A DNA stretch of 7,142 nt. Source: CAYSHJ01 sp964589725. Its GTDB lineage: Bacteria; Planctomycetota; Planctomycetia; Planctomycetales; Planctomycetaceae. Made by a program: the position numbers and the translations under genes. The stretch is from assembly GCA_964589725.1 (NCBI GenBank), contig CAZPUJ010000315.1:1-7142 (forward strand), written 5' to 3'. Numbering within the stretch: position 1 is the first letter of the stretch; each line of letters starts with the position of its first letter. The notes under the pieces were generated by a model, which was not told where the DNA came from, did no database searches, and worked only from the letters and a program-made list of their open reading frames with translations. Below, one piece after another: positions 1-6,072 of this stretch.

Positions 1-425
1 GCCTTCGCCTGCATGTCGTAAACGGCGTTGATGTCGGGGGCCTTGGGCTGCTCGCGAATCCAATTCCCGAGCGATTGAAAATACTGCCCCTCATCGGGCA
101 ACGGTTCCATCCCCAAGAGTTGGAAAAATCGATCCGGCTGCCGCTTGCCCTCCGGACTTGGCCCCATCGCTTGATACAGCAAGACACAAGCATTGTTCTC
201 GACGGTCACGTCTTGGCTGAACTGCCGGTTGACGACTGCCATGTAGTCGACAAACCCGTCCGGACGGAGCGGCTCGGTGGCCCAAGTTGTCTCCTTGGAA
301 ATGGTGATCGTTGGCGCGGGCACCGCCGCCGGTTTCGCGCGGTCGCCCACTTTGTCTTGAGCCAAACACCAACCGCAAAACGTCAACCCGACGAGCGCCG
401 CCAGTCCCCATCTTGATGCGACCAT
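1..425 (-). CDS. Secreted protein of unknown function, 3' end cut by window edge
   Basis: This open frame runs from an ATG at 425 down to position 1 without a stop, giving 141 complete codons of a longer protein. The N-terminus looks like a Sec signal peptide: R5, a hydrophobic stretch at about residues 7-21, and a probable signal peptidase I site after A22 (CLA|QD). No lipobox is visible. The mature part opens with a low-complexity Ala/Pro stretch, then a block TEPLRPDGFVDY (residues 50-61) and VTVENNACVLLYQAMGP (73-89). I associate these blocks with secreted planctomycete proteins of unknown function; that is memory, not a search. An AAGGA ribosome site (complement of 435-439) lies 9 nt before the ATG and supports this start. 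The gene follows the flippase-like gene on the same strand with a 144-nt gap, so co-transcription is possible but not shown. I cannot assign a function. Confidence 0.8.
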   Translation of the reverse strand, partial: MVASRWGLAALVGLTFCGWCLAQDKVGDRAKPAAVPAPTITISKETTWATEPLRPDGFVDYMAVVNRQFSQDVTVENNACVLLYQAMGPSPEGKRQPDRFFQLLGMEPLPDEGQYFQSLGNWIREQPKAPDINAVYDMQAK

Positions 426-569
426 GTCCGTAGTTCCTTGCAGACCGCACTTGCCTCTGACAAACGACAAGATCCCGAACGTCAACGCCCTGACGAGAGC
501 ACAGCAAATTCGCAGTTCGCCTGGCACGTAGATCCCATCGACTCGCGGAATCAGATGCAAGCCTGTCGG
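426..569. other. Short spacer with no recognisable element
   Basis: This 144-bp stretch lies between the stop of the flippase-like gene and the start of the secreted-protein gene, both on the minus strand. Apart from the ribosome site at 435-439 I see no hairpin followed by a T-run and no convincing promoter hexamers. Reading frames crossing it on the plus strand look like out-of-frame shadows. Confidence 0.5.
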
Positions 570-1598
570 TCAAGCGCCCGTCGAGTCGCCGCTGTGCAAG
601 GCCCGACCAATCTCCCGGCGAGCCGTCAAATAGTAGCCGGCGCCAATCGCCGCGACGACCAGCGTGACGGCTCGATAGGCCAAACAGGTCAGAATACCGG
701 TCCCGTCGGCTGCTCCGGCATGGAGATAGAAGCGGTTGACGGCCCACTCCAAAGCCCCGACGCCACCGGGCACAGGAGCAACGACGCCAATGAATTCGGC
801 CGCTGGAATGAAGAATAAGTGCGCCAGGTAGTCTGGGACGAATGTCGCGCCAGCCACGGCACACGCACTGAAGTAGAACGCCGAGATCGTCCCAAAGTGT
901 CCGATCACGCTCAGCCCCAGTGCGGCAAACAGCACACGCTTGTGCGACTGATACAGACGCACGTCTTCAATCAGTTCGCCGATCCCTTTTCCCACGACTG
1001 GCAACCGCGTGAACGGCTGCCACACTCCGTGCCGGGTGACGGCGGGAGACAACATCAACAAGAGGCCGATCACACCCGCGAAACTTCCACCCGCAAGCAA
1101 CCAAACGACTCCCATCAATTCGGAGTTCCCGCGGATTTCATTCCAGCGAGGCCACGCCGCGCAGGCTCCGATCATGAACAATGCCAACAGGCCCAAGATA
1201 CGATCCAACAACACGGTCGCGACCGCGGTGGCCCGTCGCGATGGTTGTTCCTTAGCGATCATGGTCGCCTTGACCACGTCGCCGCCAACCGCGCCGGGGG
1301 CCACGAAATTGAAGAGGTAGCCAATGAACCCCAGCCGCAGCGCGTCCCGAAAACGAAAGGTAAATCCCTGAGCCCACACCAGCAGGAACCAGCGCGCGAA
1401 CGTGAGTACAGCCGAGAGGCCGCACACGGCAAAGGCCGCCAGCAAACTGGGCCAGTGCAACGGTTCTCCAGCGATCTGGCCAACTCCCTCGCGGTGCCGC
1501 CAGATGACGAACGCCAACAACGACACCGCGACCAGCCACTTGGCCCACACCCAATGCCGACGCCAGCCAAGTGTCTTAGGTTGAATTTCGTCCGTCAC
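570..1598 (-). CDS. Flippase-like / LPG-synthase TM-region family membrane protein
   Basis: This is a 342-residue integral inner-membrane protein of the lysylphosphatidylglycerol synthase TM-region family (PF03706, also called flippase-like or UPF0104). Seven or eight hydrophobic segments can be picked out, at about residues 17-33, 50-75, 90-105, 128-148, 162-183, 222-250, 258-275 and 305-325. The family signatures are clear: GYLFNFVAPGAVGGDVVKA at 93-111 and PVPGGVGALEWAV at 275-287. There is no soluble C-terminal GNAT-like domain, so this is not a full MprF-type synthase. Members are linked to transfer or flipping of lipids or glycolipids, but the substrate cannot be read from sequence. The frame stays open to a GTG at 1664. 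I prefer the GTG at 1598 because a GGAGG (complement of 1610-1614) lies 11 nt before it and the extra 22 residues are polar and Arg-rich. It is divergent from the methyltransferase gene. Confidence 0.88.
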   Translation of the reverse strand: MTDEIQPKTLGWRRHWVWAKWLVAVSLLAFVIWRHREGVGQIAGEPLHWPSLLAAFAVCGLSAVLTFARWFLLVWAQGFTFRFRDALRLGFIGYLFNFVAPGAVGGDVVKATMIAKEQPSRRATAVATVLLDRILGLLALFMIGACAAWPRWNEIRGNSELMGVVWLLAGGSFAGVIGLLLMLSPAVTRHGVWQPFTRLPVVGKGIGELIEDVRLYQSHKRVLFAALGLSVIGHFGTISAFYFSACAVAGATFVPDYLAHLFFIPAAEFIGVVAPVPGGVGALEWAVNRFYLHAGAADGTGILTCLAYRAVTLVVAAIGAGYYLTARREIGRALHSGDSTGA

Positions 1599-1869
1599 AA
1601 CTGTGCTTGCCTCCGGTCGTCGGACTCGCGTTTCGCGGTCCCCGCAGTCGGAGCCGAACGTCACGACCGCTCAGACGTAAGCTAGGTCAATCCGTGAAAT
1701 GCCGCAATCGGATGCTGTCATCGAAAAATTGCCGACAACCCAATTGACCGACTCGCGCGGGCAAGGGTACAAACCGCCCCCCATTCGCAAACCATTCGCC
1801 TTTCTCGTGCACTGCTTGATCAATTTGTCATGGTCATGTTCCGTCTGTTCCGCCGGCAAGGAGGCCATC
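1599..1869. other. Divergent intergenic region between flippase-like and methyltransferase genes
   Basis: These 271 bp separate two divergently transcribed genes and should hold promoters for both. I see no hexamer pair convincing enough to name. The methyltransferase frame remains open back to an ATG at 1699, but the 57 extra residues it would add have no family resemblance I recognise, and a much better ribosome site precedes the ATG at 1870. I treat the open stretch as untranslated. Confidence 0.5.
1858..1864 (+). promoter_or_regulatory. Ribosome binding site deciding the methyltransferase start
   Basis: AAGGAGG stands 5 nt before the ATG at 1870. It is the strongest Shine-Dalgarno match in the window and argues for that start over the in-frame ATG at 1699. 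Confidence 0.8.
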
Positions 1870-2595
1870 ATGGACTGGACTCGTCTGCTAGGTTCCGCTG
1901 TCTCTTCCAACCCATTGCCGCGAGCAGTGCTAAGACACCTGTTGTTGGCTCATCAAGTCGGCTTGAGGTCGCGAGTGCTGGACGTCGGATGTGGACATGG
2001 TGAGCTGGTGCATTACCTTGACGACCTGGGCATCGACGCGGCCGGACTGGACGAGTCGCCGGACAACGTCGACTGCGCGAAGCGGCTCGAACCGAGATCC
2101 GATTTCCATGTGGTGACGGCTCCGGCTGAGCAATCATTGGAGCACATCGGCAACGACGAACCACTCGATCTGATCGTTGTGCGACATCTGACGACCTACG
2201 ACGGCAATCTGTTCTGCGCGTCGAGTTTTCAAGCCACCGCCAAGCTGATGCAGCATCTGCGTCCCGGCGGCTGGCTGGTGTTCTTGGTACATCGCGACAC
2301 AGGGCGACGTAGTGATGGCACGCCGCACGACGTGCCTTGTTTCGCTCGGCACCTGTCATCGTTTCCGGGGACATGCCGCGTGTCGCACTTCGCAGACTGT
2401 GAACTCTCGACCATCGCCAACGATTGGCTCCACGGCCATCGGCATCATGGCGAGTTTCTCGTGACGTCGCTCCGTGCCCCGCAGGTTCCGATCTCGGCAG
2501 CGGTCTGGCAGCATTTGGCCACTCAAGCGGCCGGCTCACACGACGACGCCTGTTGCTCGTGGGCGAATCGCGCGATCGAACAGCAAGCGGCGTAG
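1870..2595 (+). CDS. Class I SAM-dependent methyltransferase
   Basis: This 241-residue protein has a Rossmann-type methyltransferase core. Motif I is VLDVGCGHGE at residues 36-45 (SAM-binding glycine loop). The acidic residue that usually holds the SAM ribose is D61, in AAGLDES. LDLIVVRH at 99-106 fits motif IV, and LRPGGWLVF at 130-138 is the usual post-motif turn and strand. The helix before motif I (about residues 15-31) is the normal N-terminal cap, so the protein begins like a complete family member. After about residue 145 I recognise no substrate-binding domain; the tail is rich in His and Cys (HGHRHHGEF at 188-196; CC at 228-229). The substrate is unknown and could be a small molecule, lipid or quinone-like compound. 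The gene stands alone on its strand and ends before an inverted repeat. Confidence 0.85.
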   Translation: MDWTRLLGSAVSSNPLPRAVLRHLLLAHQVGLRSRVLDVGCGHGELVHYLDDLGIDAAGLDESPDNVDCAKRLEPRSDFHVVTAPAEQSLEHIGNDEPLDLIVVRHLTTYDGNLFCASSFQATAKLMQHLRPGGWLVFLVHRDTGRRSDGTPHDVPCFARHLSSFPGTCRVSHFADCELSTIANDWLHGHRHHGEFLVTSLRAPQVPISAAVWQHLATQAAGSHDDACCSWANRAIEQQAA

Positions 2596-2609
2596 ATGAA
2601 TTCCAAAGA

Positions 2610-2668
2610 GTGAAGTATGAAAGGTGACATCGCGGCGATTCGCAAGTCTTTCACCTTTTTCACTTCAC
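2610..2668. repeat. Imperfect 18-bp inverted repeat, possible bidirectional terminator
   Basis: The left arm at 2610-2627 and right arm at 2651-2668 are reverse complements at 15 of 18 positions, with the three mismatches together in the middle, and a 23-nt loop. It begins 15 nt after the methyltransferase stop and ends 4 bp before the stop of the opposing metallo-hydrolase remnant, so it sits between convergent gene ends. The right arm is pyrimidine-rich, with five T in a row at 2656-2660. A terminator is the likely role, but a dispersed intergenic repeat is an alternative. Confidence 0.55.
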
Positions 2669-2671
2669 CCT

Positions 2672-2880
2672 TCAAAGTTTCACCGTCTCCCCAGGACGCA
2701 GCACGATTGGTTCCGTTGACGTCTCGGCTTCGACGCGTGCCGCCCAGGCATACGGATCGTGAGCAATGTCCGGCCATGTGCTGTATTGTTCGGGGATGAC
2801 GCTTCGGCTGAATCAGCTTCAGGGCTTTGAGCGCGTCGTCCGGTCCCACCGACACTGACTCACTCTCCGATCGCGATCGT
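2672..2880 (-). pseudogene. Remnant of a UPF0173-type metal-dependent hydrolase (C-terminal end only)
   Basis: Read on the minus strand, this region encodes the last ~65 residues of a UPF0173 / UlaG-like metallo-beta-lactamase-fold hydrolase, broken across frames. The pieces are IGE (about 2871-2863), then VSVGPDDALKALKLIQPK ending at 2802, then VIPEQYSTWPDIAHDPYAW and the tail ending PIVLRPGETVKL before a TGA at 2672-2674. The first break coincides with a 4-bp tandem duplication (ACTC twice, 2858-2865); removing one copy joins IGE-SVSVGPDD in frame. The second is at 2801, where one base is extra or two are missing. Intact relatives read roughly IPxHYNTWP at the metal site; here the His is replaced by Gln. 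Everything N-terminal is missing, because the pgi coding sequence starts at 2935 on the other strand. The family assignment is from memory of the motif pattern. Confidence 0.75.
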
Positions 2881-2922
2881 TCTATGCTACACAACGACTC
2901 GACATCCTCCACCTTCCCAGCG

Positions 2923-2928
2923 AAAGGA
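2923..2928 (+). promoter_or_regulatory. Ribosome binding site for pgi
   Basis: AAAGGA lies 6 nt before the ATG at 2935. This and the length match to the family select that start over the in-frame TTG at 2827 or ATG at 2884, which would run back into the metallo-hydrolase remnant. Confidence 0.7.
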
Positions 2929-2934
2929 CATGCA

Positions 2935-4581
2935 ATGCCCAGGCCCGTCGATCTCCCCGCGTGGAAGGCGTTGGAGTTTCACCAGCGTGACATGGCCTCC
3001 GTCCACATCCGCGATTTGTTTCAGCAGGACGCACGGCGATTCGAGAAATTCTCGCTGCGGTTCGACGACCTGCTGCTCGATATCTCGAAGAACCGCGTCA
3101 CCGAAAGGACGATGAGCTTGCTGTTCGACCTCGCGCGGCAGGCTAATCTGTCGGGCTGGATCGAGAAGATGTTCTCCGGCGAGCGGATCAACTCGACCGA
3201 GGACCGAGCCGTCTTGCACGTGGCGTTGCGCAATCGCTCGAACCGGCCGATCCTGGTGGGCGGCCAAGACGTCATGCCGGGGGTCAACGCGGTGCTTAAA
3301 CACATGCGCGAATGGACCGAGGCGATTCGATCCGGGACGTGGCGCGGCTACACCGGCAAGCCGATCACCGACGTCGTCAACATCGGCATCGGCGGCAGCG
3401 ATCTCGGTCCGGTGATGGTCACGGAGGCGCTCAAGCCGTACAGCCGACGAGACCTCAAGGTTCATTTTGTCTCGAACGTGGATGGCACGCACATCGCCGA
3501 GACGTTGCGGCAACTCAACCCGGAGACGGCGCTATTCATCGGCGCGTCGAAGACCTTCACCACGCAGGAGACACTGACGAACGCGCTCACCGCGCGGAGT
3601 TGGTTTCTGCAAGCGGCTCGTGACGAGGCCTACGTCGCGAAGCACTTCGTCGCTCTGTCCACAAACACAGCGGAGGTCCAGAAGTTTGGCATCGCTCGCG
3701 AAAACATGTTCGAGTTCTGGGACTGGGTTGGCGGACGGTACTCGCTTTGGAGCGCGATCGGGTTGTCGATCGCCGTCAGCATCGGCATGGACAACTTCGA
3801 GGAACTGTTGCTCGGCGGACACCTGATGGACGAGCACTTCCGCACGACTCCGCTGGAGCAAAATCTGCCCGCAACGCTCGGCCTGCTGGGCCTCTGGTAC
3901 AACAACTTTTGGGAAGCCGACTCGCACGCCATTCTGCCGTACGACCAGTACCTGCACCGCTTCGCCGCGTACTTCCAGCAAGGGGACATGGAGTCGAACG
4001 GCAAACGTGTGACACGCGACGGTCAGCCCTGCGAGTGGTCCACCGGCCCGATCATCTGGGGCGAGCCGGGCACAAACGGCCAGCACGCATTTTATCAACT
4101 GATCCATCAAGGCACCAAGCTGATCCCGTGCGACTTCCTCGCTCCGGTCGAGACGCACAACGCGATCGGCAACCACCACGAGATTTTGCTGTCCAACTTT
4201 TTCGCTCAGACCGAAGCCCTAATGCGCGGCAAGACCGCCGACGAGGTCCACGCCGAATTGAAAGGCAGCAAACTCTCGCCGGATGTGATTGAGAAGCTCG
4301 TGCCGCACAAAGTCTTTGCAGGCAACCGTCCGACTAATTCGATCCTGTTCCAGAAGCTGACGCCGCGCACACTCGGAAGCTTGATCGCGATGTACGAGCA
4401 CAAAATCTTCACGCAAGGCATCCTCTGGAACATCAACTCCTTCGACCAATGGGGCGTGGAACTCGGCAAGCAACTAGCGAAAGCCATTCTGCCGGAGTTG
4501 AGCAGTTCCAATCCGGTCACGACTCACGACGGCAGCACGAACGGACTGATCAACGAGTTCAAACAGCGGCGGCGAAAGTAG
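2935..4581 (+). CDS. pgi: Glucose-6-phosphate isomerase
   Basis: This cytoplasmic enzyme interconverts glucose 6-phosphate and fructose 6-phosphate in glycolysis and gluconeogenesis. The protein has 548 residues, almost the same as E. coli Pgi, and aligns over its full length. The first SIS domain carries GIGGSDLGP (151-159) and the phosphate-binding SKTFTTQET (205-213). Family signature 1 is DWVGGRYSLWSAIGL (263-277) and signature 2 is GILWNINSFDQWGVELGK (495-512). The catalytic residues are present with the spacing of the E. coli enzyme: E353 in MESNGK, H384 in GTNGQHAF and K512 in GVELGKQ. The chosen start gives a normal N-terminus (PAWKALEFHQ). The gene is transcribed toward pyrE; its upstream region is the decayed hydrolase remnant, so its promoter should lie within or next to that sequence. 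I see no sign of damage. Confidence 0.98.
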   Translation: MPRPVDLPAWKALEFHQRDMASVHIRDLFQQDARRFEKFSLRFDDLLLDISKNRVTERTMSLLFDLARQANLSGWIEKMFSGERINSTEDRAVLHVALRNRSNRPILVGGQDVMPGVNAVLKHMREWTEAIRSGTWRGYTGKPITDVVNIGIGGSDLGPVMVTEALKPYSRRDLKVHFVSNVDGTHIAETLRQLNPETALFIGASKTFTTQETLTNALTARSWFLQAARDEAYVAKHFVALSTNTAEVQKFGIARENMFEFWDWVGGRYSLWSAIGLSIAVSIGMDNFEELLLGGHLMDEHFRTTPLEQNLPATLGLLGLWYNNFWEADSHAILPYDQYLHRFAAYFQQGDMESNGKRVTRDGQPCEWSTGPIIWGEPGTNGQHAFYQLIHQGTKLIPCDFLAPVETHNAIGNHHEILLSNFFAQTEALMRGKTADEVHAELKGSKLSPDVIEKLVPHKVFAGNRPTNSILFQKLTPRTLGSLIAMYEHKIFTQGILWNINSFDQWGVELGKQLAKAILPELSSSNPVTTHDGSTNGLINEFKQRRRK

Positions 4582-4686
4582 CCATCTCGCTCCTGCGTGA
4601 TGAGCCTTCGTTGAATGACCTACGCAAGCTCAGAGGGTCGTCGGAGCAAAGTCCAGAGAGGCACATCACGGGGAGCGTGATGGCTA
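4579..4686. repeat. 15-bp inverted repeat holding both convergent stop codons, with inner hairpin
   Basis: The arms at 4579-4593 and 4672-4686 (TAGCCATC[T/A]CGCTCC and its complement) match at 14 of 15 positions. Each begins exactly with the stop codon of its own gene: TAG of pgi at 4579-4581 and TAG of pyrE on the minus strand at 4684-4686. Inside the right arm is a perfect 7-bp hairpin, CATCACG (4664-4670) and CGTGATG (4676-4682) with loop GGGAG. No T-run follows on either strand, so a classic intrinsic terminator is not demonstrated, but the position between convergent genes fits transcript-end formation. Confidence 0.65.
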
Positions 4687-5235
4687 CATTGGCGGAGCAA
4701 TTCCGAAATCAGTAATCGACAGCAGCGAACGGAACGGCAAGCGGCGTTCGGCGAAGTTCTTTGCTCCACCTTCCATGCGATCGACGATGCCGACGACTTG
4801 AACGACCTCGCAGCCGAATTCGACGATGCGATCAACCGATTGCAGTGCGCTGCCGCCGGTCGTGACGACGTCGTCGATGATGACGACCTTCATGCCCGGC
4901 ATGACCGGACCTTCGACATACTTGTTTGTGCCGTGACCCTTTGGCTCTTTGCGAACCAGGAAGCCGCACAGCTCGCGACCGCGAGAGGCGGCTGCGGTCA
5001 GCACTCCACCGACGATTGGGTCCGCTCCGATCGACATGCCACCGATTGCGGCGAACGATACATCGGCCAGCAGGTCGAGCAGTCCTTCGCTGACCAGCCG
5101 CAGCCCAGCCGAATGCAGCGTGATCTGCTTGCCGTCGAGGTAGTAGCTCGACGACTTGCCCGACGCGAGCGTGAAGTCACCGAATTTGAGAGCACGTTGG
5201 TGAAACAGGTCGATCAGATGTTGGCGGTTGAACAT
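4684..5235 (-). CDS. pyrE: Orotate phosphoribosyltransferase
   Basis: This 183-residue cytoplasmic enzyme transfers the phosphoribosyl group of PRPP to orotate to give OMP in pyrimidine synthesis. The PRPP-binding signature VVIIDDVVTTGGSA is at residues 117-130. The flexible catalytic loop RKEPKGHGTNKYVEG spans 95-109, with the Lys and His residues expected there (K96, K99, H101). An N-terminal block FTLASGKSSSYYLDGK (21-36) fits the family's substrate-binding strand, and GGMSIGADPIVGG (65-77) follows. The length is within the normal bacterial range. The ATG at 5235 gives the usual N-terminus with helix QHLIDLFHQRALKFGDF. The ribosome site is weak (AAAGAA about 6 nt upstream). A hairpin repeat begins 17 nt upstream of the start codon and would be in the leader. 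No other pyr gene is in the window. Confidence 0.96.
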   Translation of the reverse strand: MFNRQHLIDLFHQRALKFGDFTLASGKSSSYYLDGKQITLHSAGLRLVSEGLLDLLADVSFAAIGGMSIGADPIVGGVLTAAASRGRELCGFLVRKEPKGHGTNKYVEGPVMPGMKVVIIDDVVTTGGSALQSVDRIVEFGCEVVQVVGIVDRMEGGAKNFAERRLPFRSLLSITDFGIAPPM

Positions 5236-5252
5236 GGCAGTTCTTTCATGTG

Positions 5253-5277
5253 CGTTCCCACGTTCCGCGTGGGAACG
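5253..5277. repeat. 25-nt hairpin repeat, copy 1
   Basis: This is a perfect 10-bp stem, CGTTCCCACG and CGTGGGAACG, around loop TTCCG. It lies in the pyrE leader, 17 nt before the start codon. It has the same length and layout as copy 2 at 5357-5381. The type resembles short intergenic hairpins that recur in planctomycete genomes (memory, not searched). A role in pyrE transcription or translation is possible but not shown, as there is no T-run. Confidence 0.75.
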
Positions 5278-5356
5278 TGAACCTCACCGCTTCGCGGCAC
5301 GTCGTGTCCAAGGATCATGAACGCACGGCAGACGCGTCGCAGTGCGGTGGAACGGG

Positions 5357-5381
5357 CGTGCCCGCGCGGAGCGTGGGCACG
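5357..5381. repeat. 25-nt hairpin repeat, copy 2
   Basis: The stem is CGTGCCC-G-CGC paired with GCG-T-GGGCACG around loop GGA: 11 pairs, one of them a G-T wobble. Compared with copy 1, the T-A pair at stem position 4 has become G-C on both sides, so pairing is kept. It lies 13 bp downstream of the Uma2-family stop (minus-strand sense) and could end that transcript, although no T-run follows. Confidence 0.7.
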
Positions 5382-5394
5382 AGGTTGTCAGTGA

Positions 5395-6027
5395 TCACTC
5401 TTCGGCGCAGGCCAATAGTTCCATCAGTCGAAGCTCAAAGCCTGGCAACAACGCCGGGCGGTAGGTGTCTTGTTCGCGGATGATTTCTTCGACGATTCCG
5501 GACTCGGTTTGTCGGTAGACAGTCATGAGGCGTCGGAAGCGATCGAACACCCAATACTCCTTCACGCCAGCGGCGAGATACTCGTCGCGTTTTTCGATGT
5601 AGTCGCGTTGTGCGTTGCGTCGGCCGGCAGACACGAACTCGACGACAATGGTCGGCAGGTCGGTCTTGACGTTCGGTTTTCGGCCAAGTCCGGCCCAGAT
5701 GACTCGATCAGCTCGACGGCGTTGGCTCCCGATCCGGACGTGTTCTTCAGGAAGCGTCAGGTTCAAAGTCTTGCCTTGCGGATGTTCGTGCTGATACCAG
5801 CGGAGCAAGAAGGCTAGTTCATCGTTCGGGTTGCGTTCTTGCGGTGAGGGAATCGGATTCACGATCAGCACTCCGTCGATGAGCTCGTAGTGGAAGTCGC
5901 GATCGAAGTCGGTGACCGCGTCGAACTCGGCGGCGATCAGGCGGATGCCGTTGAGTTCGGGACCGAGCACCGGCGGCGGTGACTTTGACGGTTCGGTTGG
6001 TCGGACCACTGTGACGGTGGAACTCAT
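5395..6027 (-). CDS. Uma2-family (DUF820) putative endonuclease
   Basis: This is a 210-residue protein of the Uma2 / DUF820 family (PF05685), a PD-(D/E)XK nuclease fold found in many copies in planctomycetes and cyanobacteria; the biological role of most members is unknown. Visible family landmarks are YELIDG (47-52), the acidic residue D107 in RADRVIWAG, E130 in TIVVEFVSAG, K146 in DYIEKRDEYLAAGV, and EYWVFD (157-162). D107, E130 and K146 are the likely catalytic set, so the protein appears intact. The N-terminal PPPVLGPELNGIRLIAAEFD is typical of a planctomycete subgroup. I chose the ATG at 6027 because the frame upstream, open to a GTG at 6132, runs into a large inverted repeat. No good ribosome site precedes 6027, so the start is moderately sure. 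No adjacent toxin-antitoxin or restriction partner is visible. Confidence 0.88.
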   Translation of the reverse strand: MSSTVTVVRPTEPSKSPPPVLGPELNGIRLIAAEFDAVTDFDRDFHYELIDGVLIVNPIPSPQERNPNDELAFLLRWYQHEHPQGKTLNLTLPEEHVRIGSQRRRADRVIWAGLGRKPNVKTDLPTIVVEFVSAGRRNAQRDYIEKRDEYLAAGVKEYWVFDRFRRLMTVYRQTESGIVEEIIREQDTYRPALLPGFELRLMELLACAEE

Positions 6028-6072
6028 GGAGGTACTCGGTTTCAAAGTGAAGGTGGTGTGGTGTTGGCCTTG

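Larger units (their letters stand above)
5236..5394. other. Spacer upstream of pyrE carrying two related hairpins
   Basis: This 159-bp gap lies between the 3' end of the Uma2-family gene and the pyrE start, both on the minus strand. It is dominated by the two 25-nt hairpins listed separately, with a small CCGC-TTC-GCGG hairpin between them. A short palindrome GTGATCAC at 5391-5398 overlaps the Uma2 stop codon. I cannot place a promoter with confidence. Confidence 0.5.

Noticed and set aside
91..864. 257-residue minus-strand open frame
   Set aside because: It overlaps the secreted protein and the flippase-like gene in another frame, is very rich in Arg, Gly and Ser, and shows no domain; it is a shadow of GC-rich coding DNA.
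819..1685. 288-residue plus-strand open frame
   Set aside because: It is antisense to the flippase-like gene, whose family motifs are unmistakable. The frame has shadow-like composition (Arg, Gln, His rich) and no motif.
1816..1845. Possible sigma70-like promoter (TTGATC) before the methyltransferase
   Set aside because: No acceptable -10 hexamer lies at 16-18 nt, so I do not call it.
1699..1869. 57-residue N-terminal extension of the methyltransferase
   Set aside because: An AAGGAGG ribosome site directly before the ATG at 1870 and a normal family N-terminus from there make the extension unlikely.
1868..2539. 223-residue minus-strand open frame
   Set aside because: It is antisense to the methyltransferase, Arg-rich, with no recognisable motif or ribosome site.
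2868..2879. 12-bp palindrome CGATCGCGATCG as a regulator operator
   Set aside because: Short palindromes of this composition are common in GC-rich DNA and nothing else supports a binding site; it is mentioned only in the pgi upstream finding.
2523..2912. 129-residue minus-strand open frame taken as an intact small gene
   Set aside because: Only its middle segment matches the hydrolase family; the rest is the wrong frame after a break and runs through the inverted repeat into antisense methyltransferase sequence.
2887..4179. Minus-strand open frames of 208 and 215 residues opposite pgi
   Set aside because: They lie antisense to a full-length, highly conserved enzyme and read as shadow composition.
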